Program-made: the position numbers and the translations under genes
NCBI RefSeq assembly: GCF_001439805.1
Contig: NZ_JYLK01000014.1
Location: 118,706-182,705, forward strand
Reading direction: 5' to 3'
DNA: 64,000 nt
From: Pseudomonas trivialis
GTDB lineage: Bacteria > Pseudomonadota > Gammaproteobacteria > Pseudomonadales > Pseudomonadaceae
Shown: positions 8,570 to 16,555 of the stretch, piece by piece
Position numbering within the stretch: position 1 is the stretch's first letter
Layout: each line of letters opens with the position of its first letter
Notes under the pieces: generated by a model
What the model saw: the letters and a program-made list of their open reading frames with translations, nothing else
Told to the model about the DNA's origin: nothing
Database searches by the model: none

Positions 8570-9439
8570 ATGCCAAAAATTTCCCACTCAGCGCTTCGCT
8601 GCAATTTTCGTGAGTTGCTTGCCGCCTCCCAGTGCGTTGAAACAGCTTCTGTGTTCGACCCGATGTCCGCGCGCATTGCGGCCGACCTGGGGTTTGAGGT
8701 CGGCATTCTGGGCGGCTCGGTCGCCTCGTTGCAGGTACTGGCGGCGCCCGATTTCGCGCTGATCACCCTCAGCGAATTCGTCGAACAGGCCACGCGCATC
8801 GGTCGCGTCGCCCAACTGCCCTTTATCGCCGATGCCGATCACGGTTACGGCAATGCCCTGAACGTGATGCGCACCGTCGAAGAACTCGAACGCGCCGGCG
8901 TGGCCGCGCTGACCATCGAAGACACCCTGCTGCCCGCGCAATTCGGGCGCAAATCCACCGATCTGATTTCCATCGACGAAGGCATCGGCAAGGTCAGGGC
9001 CGCTCTCGAGGCACGGGTTGATCCTGCGCTGTCGATCATCGCGCGCACCAACGCCGGTGTACTGCCCACTGAGGACGTGATCAAGCGCACTCGGGCCTAC
9101 GAAAAAGCCGGTGCCGACGGCATCTGCATGGTCGGCGTCAAGGACTTCGAGCACCTGGAGCAGATCGCCGAAAACCTCAGCGTGCCGCTGATGCTGGTGA
9201 CCTACGCCAACCCCAAGCTCAACGACGCAGCGCGCCTGGCCAGCCTCGGTGTGCGCGTGGTGGTGGCCGGCCATGGCGCCTACTTTGCGGCCATCAAGGC
9301 CACCTACGACAGCCTGCGCGCGCAGCGCCAACTGACCCACCGCACCTCCAACCTCAGCGCCACCGAACTCACCCACACCTACACGTTGCCGGCCAGCTAC
9401 ATGGCGTGGGCCGAAGAGTTCATGGACGTCAAGGAGTAA
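8570..9439 (+). CDS. Oxaloacetate decarboxylase (isocitrate lyase/PEP mutase superfamily)
   Basis: 289 aa, close to P. aeruginosa PA4872, an oxaloacetate decarboxylase (EC 4.1.1.112) that converts oxaloacetate to pyruvate and CO2 with Mg2+. The residues known to matter in that enzyme appear at the same numbering: S50 (GGS), D88 and D90 (DADHGYG), R159 (ARTN), Y212 and H235 (AGHGAY). His at 235, rather than the residue of other family members, is the marker for this activity. Cytosolic, no signal. The gene converges on the YdiJ-type gene and overlaps its 3' end by 43 bases. Confidence 0.92.
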   Translation: MPKISHSALRCNFRELLAASQCVETASVFDPMSARIAADLGFEVGILGGSVASLQVLAAPDFALITLSEFVEQATRIGRVAQLPFIADADHGYGNALNVMRTVEELERAGVAALTIEDTLLPAQFGRKSTDLISIDEGIGKVRAALEARVDPALSIIARTNAGVLPTEDVIKRTRAYEKAGADGICMVGVKDFEHLEQIAENLSVPLMLVTYANPKLNDAARLASLGVRVVVAGHGAYFAAIKATYDSLRAQRQLTHRTSNLSATELTHTYTLPASYMAWAEEFMDVKE

Positions 9440-12400
9440 GGCTGACCGGCATGCTCGAGCACCACTTGCAACGGGTGGCGCAGGTGCCTGCCGGCTAGAC
9501 GCTTGACCTGGCTGCGGCAGGAATAACCCGTGGCCAGCGCCTCGCCGGACTGGTCCAGCTTGCCGGCCCATGACTGCTCGAAAATGGTCTTCGACGTGTG
9601 CTGATTGCGGGCCTCATGGCCATAAGTGCCGGACATCCCGCAGCAGCCACTCGCCTCGCTGACCAGTGTGAGCCCCAACCGGGCAAACACGGCTTGCCAC
9701 TGCGCGGTACTGGCCGGCACGTTGGTCTTTTCGGTGCAGTGCGCCAGCAGGCGGAAGGTCTGCGGGTTGTGGGGCGCGCGCTCCGGCAGCGCGTCGACCA
9801 GCCATTCCTGAGGCAGCAGCACCGTCGGGCACTCGCCCATTCCCGGCACCTTGCGGTACTCCTGGCGATAGACCAGCGTCATTGCCGGATCCAGGCCCAC
9901 CAGCGGCACGCCGCAGTCGGCCAGGGCCTTGAGTTGCGTGGCATTGCGAATCGCCGCTTTGGCGAAGGCACCGAGGAAGCCCTGCACATGCAAGGGTTTG
10001 CCATTGGCGCTGTAGGGCGCCAGAAACACCCGGTAGCCCAGCTGATGAGCCAACTGGATAAAGTTCGCCAGCAACGGCGTTTCGAAGTAACGGGTGAATG
10101 CATCCTGCACCAGCACCACGCTGCGCTCGCGTTGCGCGGGCGTCAGCTCGCGCAGCGCCGCCACGCTGGCGACCTTGACCTTGCACGCGTTGAGCGTGGC
10201 CTGCAAATCGTGGCGGTGGATCAGCGGGCTGTCGAGCATGCCCACGTGGCGTGCCAGCAGGCGACTCATCCAACCGGCGCCCATGACCGCGTTGTACAGG
10301 CCCGGCGCGTAAGCCAGGTAGGGAATGGTGAACTCCAGCGAGCCGATCAGGTAGTCGCGCATCGGACGTTGGTAGCGACCGTGATACAGCTCCAGGAACC
10401 GCGAGCGAAACTCCGGCACATTGACCTTGATCGGGCACTGCCCCGCGCAGGATTTACACGCCAGACAGCCCGCCATGGCGTCATACACCTCATGGGAAAA
10501 GTCCGCCTCACCGCGCGAGCGCGCCAGGTTGTTGCGCAGCCGCGCGGGCAGCCCGCCCAACCAGGCGAGCCGGCCGCGAGCCACGACCAGCACGTCGATA
10601 TTGGCCGCGCCCTGCAGGCGCAACCACTCGCGGATCAGCGACGCCCTGCCCTTGGGCGAATGCTGGCGTTCGCGGGTGGCTTTCCACGAGGGGCACATGG
10701 CGTCGTCGGGGTCGTAGTTGTAGCAGGCGCCATTGCCGTTGCAGTGCATGGCGGTGCCGAAGCTCTGCCACACGCGTTCGTCGATGTGCCGGTCGAGGTC
10801 GCCGCGCAGCGTCACTTCGTCGACTTTGAGCAACCCCTGGGCGGCATTTGGCGGCGTGCAGATCTTGCCGGGATTGAGCTGGTTGTGCGGGTCAAAGGCG
10901 CCCTTGAGCGCTTGCAACGCCGGGTACAGCTCGCCGAAGAACGCGGGCACGTATTCAGAGCGCAAACCCTTGCCATGCTCGCCCCACAGCAGCCCGCCGT
11001 AACGCTGGGTCAGCGCGGCCACGGCGTCGGAGATCGGTTTGACCAGGGCGGCCTGGGCCGGGTCTTTCATGTCCAGCGCCGGGCGTACGTGCAGCACGCC
11101 GGCGTCGACATGGCCGAACATGCCGTAGGCCAGGCCATAACTGTCGAGCAAGGCGCGAAACTCGGTGATGTAATCGGCCAGACGCTCCGGCGGCACGGCA
11201 GTGTCTTCGACAAAGGGCTGCGGGCGAATCTCACCGTCGACGTTACCCAGCAGCCCCACCGAACGTTTGCGCATGGCGTAGACGCGGGTCACCGCTTCGG
11301 CGCCTTCGGCCAGGGTGTGGCCCAGCCGCTCGAGGCTGGTGTCGCTCTGCAAGTGCGCGACAAAGGCCGCCACCCGTGCGTTGACCTGGGCCACATCGTC
11401 GCCGCTGAATTCCACCAGGTTGATGCCCAGCGTGGGGCGCGCGGCATCGGTGGGGAAGTACTCGGCGACGCTGTGCCAGACAATGTCCTTCATCGCCAGC
11501 AGCAACACTTTGGAGTCCACGGTTTCGATGGACAGCGGCGCATGCGCAAGCAAGGCGTTGGCGTCACGCAGCGCGTCCATGAAGCTGGCGTAGCGCACAT
11601 TGACCAGCACCGAGTAACGCGGAATCGGCAGCACATTGAGCCTGGCTTCGACCACATAGCCGAGCGAGCCTTCGGCGCCGCACAGCACGCTGTTGAGGTT
11701 GAAACGCCCCTGCTCGTCACGCAGGTGCGCCAGGTCGTAACCGGTGAGGCAGCGATTGAGCGTGGGGAATATCGAGGCGATCAGCTCGGCCTGGGTGTCG
11801 TGGATGTGCCGCGCGGTGCGGTACACCTCACCGATGCGGCCGCTCTGCGCGCACGCCGCCTCAAGCTCGCCGTCGGACAGCGGCCGGCTGTGCAGGTGCT
11901 CGCCGCCAAGCAACACGCTGTGCAGTTCAAGAACATGGTCGCGGGTCTTGCCGTAGGTGCAACTGCCCTGGCCGCTGGCGTCCGTGTTGATCATGCCGCC
12001 CACGGTGGCGCGGTTGGAGGTGGACAGCTCCGGGGCGAAGAACAGCCCGTGAGGCTTGAGCGCGGCATTGAGCTGGTCCTTGACCACGCCCGCCTGCACC
12101 CGCACCCAGCGCTCGGCCACGTTGATTTCAAGGATTGCGTTCATGTGGCGCGACAGATCGACCACGATGCCATCGGTCAGCGACTGGCCGTTGGTGCCGG
12201 TGCCACCGCCGCGCGGGGTCAGTTTGACCTGGCGAAAGCGCGGTTCGGCCATCAGGGTGGCGATGCGCGCGATATCGTCGGCGTCGAGGGGGAATACCGC
12301 CGCTTGGGGCAGGCGCTGATAGATCGAATTATCGGTGGCCAGTACGGTGCGGGTGGCGTAGTCGGCACTGAGCTGGCCGCGAAAGCCGCTGGCCTGCAAG

Positions 12401-12459
12401 GCCTGCAGAAACTCCGGGTACTGTGGCGCAGGTGCAGCGGTAGGCAACGGGGCGATCAT
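9397..12459 (-). CDS. FAD-linked/Fe-S oxidoreductase, YdiJ-type (D-2-hydroxyacid dehydrogenase)
   Basis: About 1020 aa. The N-terminal half is a FAD_binding_4 (PCMH) domain with the RGGGTGTNG flavin motif and an FAD-oxidase C domain. The C-terminal part carries a ferredoxin-like CLACKSCAGQCP cluster site and ends with a CCG-type domain (SGCCGMSGTYGHE). This is the E. coli YdiJ architecture (1018 aa), for which D-2-hydroxyglutarate oxidation has been reported. The ATG at 12459 (MIAPLP) is preferred over the TTG/ATG options up to 12480. The 3' end overlaps the oxaloacetate decarboxylase gene. The divergent LysR regulator probably controls it. Confidence 0.9.
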   Translation of the reverse strand: MIAPLPTAAPAPQYPEFLQALQASGFRGQLSADYATRTVLATDNSIYQRLPQAAVFPLDADDIARIATLMAEPRFRQVKLTPRGGGTGTNGQSLTDGIVVDLSRHMNAILEINVAERWVRVQAGVVKDQLNAALKPHGLFFAPELSTSNRATVGGMINTDASGQGSCTYGKTRDHVLELHSVLLGGEHLHSRPLSDGELEAACAQSGRIGEVYRTARHIHDTQAELIASIFPTLNRCLTGYDLAHLRDEQGRFNLNSVLCGAEGSLGYVVEARLNVLPIPRYSVLVNVRYASFMDALRDANALLAHAPLSIETVDSKVLLLAMKDIVWHSVAEYFPTDAARPTLGINLVEFSGDDVAQVNARVAAFVAHLQSDTSLERLGHTLAEGAEAVTRVYAMRKRSVGLLGNVDGEIRPQPFVEDTAVPPERLADYITEFRALLDSYGLAYGMFGHVDAGVLHVRPALDMKDPAQAALVKPISDAVAALTQRYGGLLWGEHGKGLRSEYVPAFFGELYPALQALKGAFDPHNQLNPGKICTPPNAAQGLLKVDEVTLRGDLDRHIDERVWQSFGTAMHCNGNGACYNYDPDDAMCPSWKATRERQHSPKGRASLIREWLRLQGAANIDVLVVARGRLAWLGGLPARLRNNLARSRGEADFSHEVYDAMAGCLACKSCAGQCPIKVNVPEFRSRFLELYHGRYQRPMRDYLIGSLEFTIPYLAYAPGLYNAVMGAGWMSRLLARHVGMLDSPLIHRHDLQATLNACKVKVASVAALRELTPAQRERSVVLVQDAFTRYFETPLLANFIQLAHQLGYRVFLAPYSANGKPLHVQGFLGAFAKAAIRNATQLKALADCGVPLVGLDPAMTLVYRQEYRKVPGMGECPTVLLPQEWLVDALPERAPHNPQTFRLLAHCTEKTNVPASTAQWQAVFARLGLTLVSEASGCCGMSGTYGHEARNQHTSKTIFEQSWAGKLDQSGEALATGYSCRSQVKRLAGRHLRHPLQVVLEHAGQPYSLTSMNSSAHAM

Positions 12460-12607
12460 CGCGGGCAGGTCTCTGGGCACGGAAAGTCAAAATACTTGTC
12501 GCCTGGGCATTAATAGGTCAGCCTCAGGTCGTTGGTTTGGCCCATGATCCTGCAGGTTACGGCGCGCTACAAACGCATAATCCTGCCGCTATCGATGACT
12601 TTTACGA

Positions 12608-13492
12608 ATGAATTACCGTCACCTCACCCCTTCGATGTCGCTGCTGCTGGCGTTTGAAGCCGCTGCGCGACACGAAAGCTACACCCGCGCGGCCGTGGAG
12701 CTGTCCCTGACCCAGAGCGCGGTAAGCCGACAGGTTCAGGCGCTGGAGCAGCAGTTGGGCCTGACGCTGTTTCGCCGCGAAGGCCGGCACGTCCAGTTGA
12801 CCGATGTGGGCAGGCTGTATCAGCGCGAGATGAGCCACGCACTCGGCCTGATCCGCAGCGCCACGTTGCAGGCCCTGGCCTACCAATCGGGCAGCGGCAC
12901 CCTGCGCCTGGCCACCTTGCCGACCTTTGGCTCAAAGTGGCTGTTGCCGCGCCTGCATGATTTTTACAAAAGCCATCCCGGCATGCTGGTGCACATCCAT
13001 TCGCGGATCGACGCCATCGACTTCGAAACCAGCGGCATCGATGCCGCCATCGTCGTGGGCAGTGCCGATCTGCCAGGGCTGATCAGCCATCGGTTGCACA
13101 TGGAAGAACTGCTGGTGATCATGTCGCCCGACGCCGCCCTGGCCCATGAAGATTGGCAAGCGCAGCACCTGGCGCAGCAGATGCTGTTGAATGTGGCAAA
13201 CAATGCCACCGTCTGGGGCGAGTGGTTCAGCCACCACGGCCTGCCCCATCGCCTGATGCGCCTGGGGCCGAACTTCGAACTGACGTCGCACTTGATTCAG
13301 GCCGTGCGTGCAGGCATCGGCATCGGCCTGGTGCCGCGTATTTTGGTGAGCGACGAACTGGCCAACGGCGAATTGATCAGCCTGGGGCAGCCCTTTGCCA
13401 GTCAGCGCAGTTATTACCTGGTTTACCCGCCGCGCAATGAAAGGCTGCCTTCATTGATTGCATTTCGCACCTGGTTGTTGCAGCAACTGTGA
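12608..13492 (+). CDS. LysR-type regulator, GcvA-like
   Basis: 294 aa. The N-terminal winged helix-turn-helix (residues about 7-65, SLTQSAVSRQVQALEQQLG) is followed by an effector-binding domain typical of the GcvA/AmpR subgroup. It diverges from the YdiJ-type gene across 148 bases, the classic LysR arrangement, so that gene is the likely target. The 3' end is duplicated downstream: the last 34 codons reappear with small changes at 13811-13914. Confidence 0.93.
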   Translation: MNYRHLTPSMSLLLAFEAAARHESYTRAAVELSLTQSAVSRQVQALEQQLGLTLFRREGRHVQLTDVGRLYQREMSHALGLIRSATLQALAYQSGSGTLRLATLPTFGSKWLLPRLHDFYKSHPGMLVHIHSRIDAIDFETSGIDAAIVVGSADLPGLISHRLHMEELLVIMSPDAALAHEDWQAQHLAQQMLLNVANNATVWGEWFSHHGLPHRLMRLGPNFELTSHLIQAVRAGIGIGLVPRILVSDELANGELISLGQPFASQRSYYLVYPPRNERLPSLIAFRTWLLQQL

Positions 13493-13548
13493 GTGAGGCC
13501 GGAAAGGACCTCTGTGGCGAACAGCATTACTGTGGCGAGCGGGCTTGT

Positions 13549-13683
13549 TGTGGCGAGCGGGCTTGCCCCGCGTTGGGCTGCGCAGCAGCCCCGAAATCAG
13601 GCTCTGCGTAGCGTCAGTTACAACGCGTTTACCTTAAATGGGGGCGCTTCGCACCCCAACGCGGGGCAAGCCCGCTCGCCACA
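13549..13683. repeat. Inverted REP pair, copy 1
   Basis: A 29-base sequence starting TGTGGCGAGCGGGCTTGCC (13549-13577) is repeated as a perfect inverted complement at 13655-13683, with a 77-base spacer that contains smaller hairpins (GGGGCGCTTCGCACCCC). Extra single REP cores flank it at about 13531-13550 and 13684-13720. This is a typical Pseudomonas REPIN/BIME. Its near-identical copy is at 13935-14069. Confidence 0.9.
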
Positions 13684-13750
13684 ACAAGCCCGCTCGCCAC
13701 ATAAAGCCTGCTCGCCAAAGAAACCGGGGTTGCTTCCAGGCAGCGCCTGG

Positions 13751-13807
13751 TCAGTTCATCTGAAACCGTTGACGTTGCTGCAGGAATTCCCGGGATACGT
13801 TTTCGAA
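13751..13807 (-). pseudogene. Gene-tail fragment of the osmoprotectant-binding protein, copy 1
   Basis: Encodes NVSREFLQQRQRFQMN and a stop, the last codons of the binding-protein gene whose intact copy ends at 14958. The flanking sequence after the stop (towards lower coordinates) also matches. It is cut at 13807, where a fragment of the LysR gene end begins. Confidence 0.8.
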
Positions 13808-13810
13808 GCC

Positions 13811-13914
13811 AGCCTTTCGCCAGTCAGCGCAGTTATTACCTGGTTTACCCGCCGCGCAATGAAAGGTTGCCCTCGTTGATTGCGTTTCGCACCTGGCTGT
13901 TAGAGCAGCTGTGA
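13811..13914 (+). pseudogene. Gene-tail fragment of the LysR regulator
   Basis: Repeats the final 34 codons or so of the regulator ending at 13492: SQRSYYLVYPPRNERLPS... with stop TGA at 13912-13914, and the 18 bases after the stop (GTGAGGCCGGAAAGGACC) match too. No start or DNA-binding domain is present, so it is a duplication scar, not a gene. Differences from the parent are mostly synonymous-type changes. Confidence 0.85.
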
Positions 13915-13934
13915 GTGAGGCCGGAAAGGACCTC

Positions 13935-14069
13935 TGTGGCGAGCGGGCTTGCCCCGCGTTGGGCTGCGCAGCAGCCCCGAAACCACGCTCTGCGTAGCGT
14001 CAGTTACAACGCGTTTACCTTAAATGGGGACGCTTCGCACCCCAACGCGGGGCAAGCCCGCTCGCCACA
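13935..14069. repeat. Inverted REP pair, copy 2
   Basis: Second copy of the REP pair at 13549-13683: the same 29-base arms (13935-13963 and 14041-14069) and nearly identical spacer. Three further CAAGCCTGCTCGCCA-type cores follow to about 14120, one more than in copy 1, so the element has also grown by local repetition. Confidence 0.9.
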
Positions 14070-14154
14070 ACAAGCCTGCTCGCCACAACAAGCCTGCTCG
14101 CCACATAAAGCCTGCTCGCCAAAGAAACCGGGGTTGCTTCCAGGCAGCGTTTAG

Positions 14155-14254
14155 TCAGTTCATCTGGAGCAATTGGCGTTGTTGCAGGAACTCTCGAGAT
14201 ACGTTTTCGATGGATTCACGGCCCACTTCGATACGGACATTGAGCGCCGCGATG
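14155..14254 (-). pseudogene. Gene-tail fragment of the osmoprotectant-binding protein, copy 2
   Basis: About 33 codons matching the 3' end of the gene at 14958-15848, ending SREFLQQRQLLQMN and a stop. Homology breaks at about 14255 (after GAGCGCCGCGATG), where the unrelated lipoprotein segment begins. It is longer than copy 1 and diverged from the intact copy at several bases. Confidence 0.8.
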
Positions 14255-14265
14255 CATCCCCACCT

Positions 14266-14415
14266 TCACTTATCCCCCTCAACCTTCCCCTCCTGCATCT
14301 GCACCGACGACTTGCTTCCATCAGTATTGCCCTTAGTGGTGTTGTCGGCATTATCAAAGCACCCGTGCAGCAGGAATACGCTGCAAAGGCCCAGGCACAT
14401 CGATAGTTTTTTCAT
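14266..14415 (-). CDS. Small lipoprotein, 49 aa
   Basis: Too short for usual ORF cut-offs. Starts MKKLSMCLGL, continues as a signal peptide with lipobox LLHGC (Cys19), then a polar, acidic mature part of 30 residues (FDNADNTTKG...). A good ribosome site (GGAG, 7 bases before the ATG at 14415) supports it. It is an exported lipid-anchored peptide of unknown role. It sits inside the segment inserted between duplicated gene tails. Confidence 0.68.
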   Translation of the reverse strand: MKKLSMCLGLCSVFLLHGCFDNADNTTKGNTDGSKSSVQMQEGKVEGDK

Positions 14416-14433
14416 GATCATCTCCAGGCGGAC

Positions 14434-14556
14434 TTAAACACGGGCCGTCAGACCTTGTTTTATCTGGCCCGGATACACCCGTGCCTGTTCAACAAATAGT
14501 CTGCCTGGCTGACAGGCGGTCAAGGCGCCGGCAGCGAAAAAATCTGAATCATTCAC
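14434..14556 (-). CDS. Possible 40-aa ORF upstream of the lipoprotein
   Basis: GTG-started frame (VNDSDFFAAGALTACQPGR...) ending 18 bases before the lipoprotein start, with an AGAGGG ribosome-site candidate. It may be a real leader or small protein, or merely a remnant in the lipoprotein's 5' region. No family recognised. Confidence 0.22.
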   Translation of the reverse strand: MNDSDFFAAGALTACQPGRLFVEQARVYPGQIKQGLTARV

Positions 14557-14605
14557 CCAGGCGACCCTCTGTGTTTTAAACGGAATAAAAGACGAGGACG
14601 CTGAC

Positions 14606-14842
14606 TTGAGTGATGTGGATTGGGTGCAATGGCCTGCCATGGCTGTCACCGTATTGGCGGCATGGCTGATCGGGTCTCAGCGTCCGGCAAGGCGGATGGC
14701 AGGATTTTTCTGTTTTATCTTGAGCAATATTCTATGGGTCATCTGGGGCGTTCATGCCCATGCATACGCGTTGATCGTACTGCAGATATGCCTGTGCCTG
14801 ATGAACCTGCGCGGCTTCAGAAAGAACGTGCAAAATCGCTGA
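14606..14842 (+). CDS. Small integral membrane protein, 78 aa
   Basis: From TTG at 14606 with a GAGGA site 8 bases upstream. It encodes three hydrophobic segments (PAMAVTVLAAWLIG, AGFFCFILSNILWVIWG, AYALIVLQICLCLMNL) with a basic linker. A paralogue with about 60-65% identity lies at 21614-21862 on the other strand. Its own C-terminus (KNVQNR) seems to be made by reading into a fragment of the paralogue region that was joined in inverted orientation at about 14827. Function unknown. Confidence 0.62.
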   Translation: MSDVDWVQWPAMAVTVLAAWLIGSQRPARRMAGFFCFILSNILWVIWGVHAHAYALIVLQICLCLMNLRGFRKNVQNR

Positions 14843-14895
14843 TCAAGATCATCCGGCATTGCGCTGCGCGCGCAGGTTCTTTGTGAAGCCCCGCA
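14827..14895 (-). pseudogene. Inverted tail fragment of the small membrane-protein gene family
   Basis: 69 bases that match 21594-21660 in the same orientation with few changes. On the minus strand 14849-14893 reads RGFTKNLRAQRNAG and a stop, the exact C-terminus of the membrane protein at 21614-21862, but without the rest of a gene. A REP fragment and the real binding-protein gene end follow. Confidence 0.8.
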
Positions 14896-14957
14896 CGGGC
14901 TTGCACCAAAAGCCTGCTCGCCAAAGAAGCCGGGGGTCGTTTCCAGACAGCGTTTAG

Positions 14958-15848
14958 TCAGTTCATCTGGAACAGTTGGCGTTGCTGGAGGAATTCCCGG
15001 GATACATTTTCTATGGATTCACGGCCCACTTCGATACGGGCATTAAGCGCGGCGATGGTGGCGTCATCCAGCGTGGAAGACAGCGCGTTGAGCAACCGGC
15101 CGACCTTCGGGTTGGCCTTCAGGACCTCGGTGCGGATGACGGGGGTGAGTGCGTAACTGGGAAAAAATCCCTTGTCGTCCTTTAACGCGACAAACCCGAA
15201 CGCGGACAGGCGTCCATCAGTCGACATCACCAGCGCCACGTTCGTCTGGCTGTCACGCAGGGCCTGGTAAGTCAGGCCGCCGTCCATTCGGATCACGTTT
15301 TTACGCCCGAACTCGAACCCATAAGTTTGTTGCAGCGGTCGCAGCCCGTCAGAGCGCGAGAAAAATTCGGCATTGGAGGCAAATGTGTAGAGCTTGCCGT
15401 CGCCGATATTCCTGGCCAGGTCGCTGATCGAGGCAATGCCGTCCTTGTCCGCCTGCTCCTTGCGCATGGCCAGTGCGTAGGTGTTGTTGGCGCCGGATGG
15501 ATTCAGCCAGGTGATGCCTTTCTGTGCATCCAGCGCACTGACCTTGTTGTAGGCTGCTTCGGCATCCAGCTTTTCATTGACCTTGTTGTGAACGATCAAC
15601 GCAGTGCCGGTGTATTCCCAGTACACGTCGACCTGGCCGTTTTCCTGCGCCGCGCGCAGGATCGAGGAGCCCAGGTCCGGGCGTTTATCCACCCGGTAAC
15701 CATTGGCGCGCAGCAGCTGGGTGGTGAGTTCGGCCACCAGTTGCTGCTCGGTGAACTTCTTGCCGCCAACGACGATAGTGCTGTTGGCTAGAGCACCGCC
15801 CACCAGACCCAGCGTAAACATCAGACTGACCCATACTCGATACATCAT
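14958..15848 (-). CDS. Quaternary-amine ABC transporter, substrate-binding protein (OsmX/OpuCC/YehZ type)
   Basis: 296 aa with a signal peptide (cleaved after about ALA, residue 21) and the OpuAC/ProX-type fold that binds glycine betaine, choline or related osmolytes: STIVVGGKKFTEQ, then DVYWEYTGTA, the hallmark of this group. It acts in the periplasm and delivers substrate to the permeases encoded upstream. It is last in the operon, 36 bases after the permease gene. Either of two adjacent ATGs (15848, 15845) could start it; a GAGG lies just upstream. Tail fragments of this gene are repeated at 13751 and 14155. Confidence 0.92.
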   Translation of the reverse strand: MMYRVWVSLMFTLGLVGGALANSTIVVGGKKFTEQQLVAELTTQLLRANGYRVDKRPDLGSSILRAAQENGQVDVYWEYTGTALIVHNKVNEKLDAEAAYNKVSALDAQKGITWLNPSGANNTYALAMRKEQADKDGIASISDLARNIGDGKLYTFASNAEFFSRSDGLRPLQQTYGFEFGRKNVIRMDGGLTYQALRDSQTNVALVMSTDGRLSAFGFVALKDDKGFFPSYALTPVIRTEVLKANPKVGRLLNALSSTLDDATIAALNARIEVGRESIENVSREFLQQRQLFQMN

Positions 15849-15884
15849 CCTGCACCTCGTTTCAGTGTTGTGTGTCGACAGATT

Positions 15885-16553
15885 TCAAACGCGTCCGGCC
15901 AAACGCAATCCCCGGGAAACGCTGAGGTTCTGGATCAGGCCGCACGCCAGGTCGATCACGATGGCCAGCAATGCGGTGGACACGGCACCGGCCAGCATCA
16001 TGTCGAAATCGTTCAGGTCGATACCGGTAAAAATCAATTCGCCCAGCCCGCCTCCGCCAACCAGGAAGGCCAGCGGCGCCGTGCCGACGTTGATGGCCAG
16101 GGCCGTACGGATACCGGCGAAGATCACGTTCATCGCATTGGGTATCTCGACTTTCCACAGCACTTGCGTCGGCGTCATGCCCATGGCCTCGGCCGCTTCG
16201 ATCACGTGCCGGGGCACCGCGCGCAAACCTTCGCAGGTGTTTACCGCCACGGGCAGCAAGGTTGCCACCCACAAGGCGAAGATGGCCGCGCTACTGCCCA
16301 CGCCGACAAAGCTCATGGCCAGCGCCAGCAGGGCAAGCTTGGGAATGGCCTGCCCCACATTGAGAAACTGCATGCACGCCATGGCATGGCGCTGGCTCGC
16401 CGTGCGGCTCATCCATACGCCAAGGGGCAGCGCCACCAGCAAGGCCAGTGCCGCGCTGATGGCGACGATTTGCAGGTGCTGAACGCTCAGGTAGCTGATA
16501 TCGCCCCAGTAGAGCTCAAGCCCGGCGCTCAAGCGGCTGATGAACTCAGGCAT
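15885..16553 (-). CDS. Quaternary-amine ABC transporter permease (OsmW/YehW type)
   Basis: 222 aa with five to six membrane segments and the binding-protein-dependent permease (EAA) loop, seen as EAAEAMGMTPTQVLWKVEIP. It forms half of the inner-membrane channel with the permease at 17524-18213. It starts 2 bases after the ATPase gene ends, so it is co-translated. Osmolyte uptake of this family is usually induced by high osmolarity or entry into stationary phase. Confidence 0.93.
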   Translation of the reverse strand: MPEFISRLSAGLELYWGDISYLSVQHLQIVAISAALALLVALPLGVWMSRTASQRHAMACMQFLNVGQAIPKLALLALAMSFVGVGSSAAIFALWVATLLPVAVNTCEGLRAVPRHVIEAAEAMGMTPTQVLWKVEIPNAMNVIFAGIRTALAINVGTAPLAFLVGGGGLGELIFTGIDLNDFDMMLAGAVSTALLAIVIDLACGLIQNLSVSRGLRLAGRV

Positions 16554-16555
16554 CG

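Noticed and set aside
9598..12513. Plus-strand open frame of 971 codons
   Set aside because: Lies wholly antisense to the YdiJ-type gene, whose motifs are unmistakable; a GC-rich shadow with Arg/His/Gln-rich composition.
13493..14150. Spaced repeats resembling a CRISPR array
   Set aside because: The repeats are REP cores in alternating orientation with no unique spacers of constant length and no cas genes.
13493..14154. Several plus-strand frames in the REP region
   Set aside because: They translate REP hairpins and gene tails (repeated ARSPQQ-like strings); no start signals or domains.
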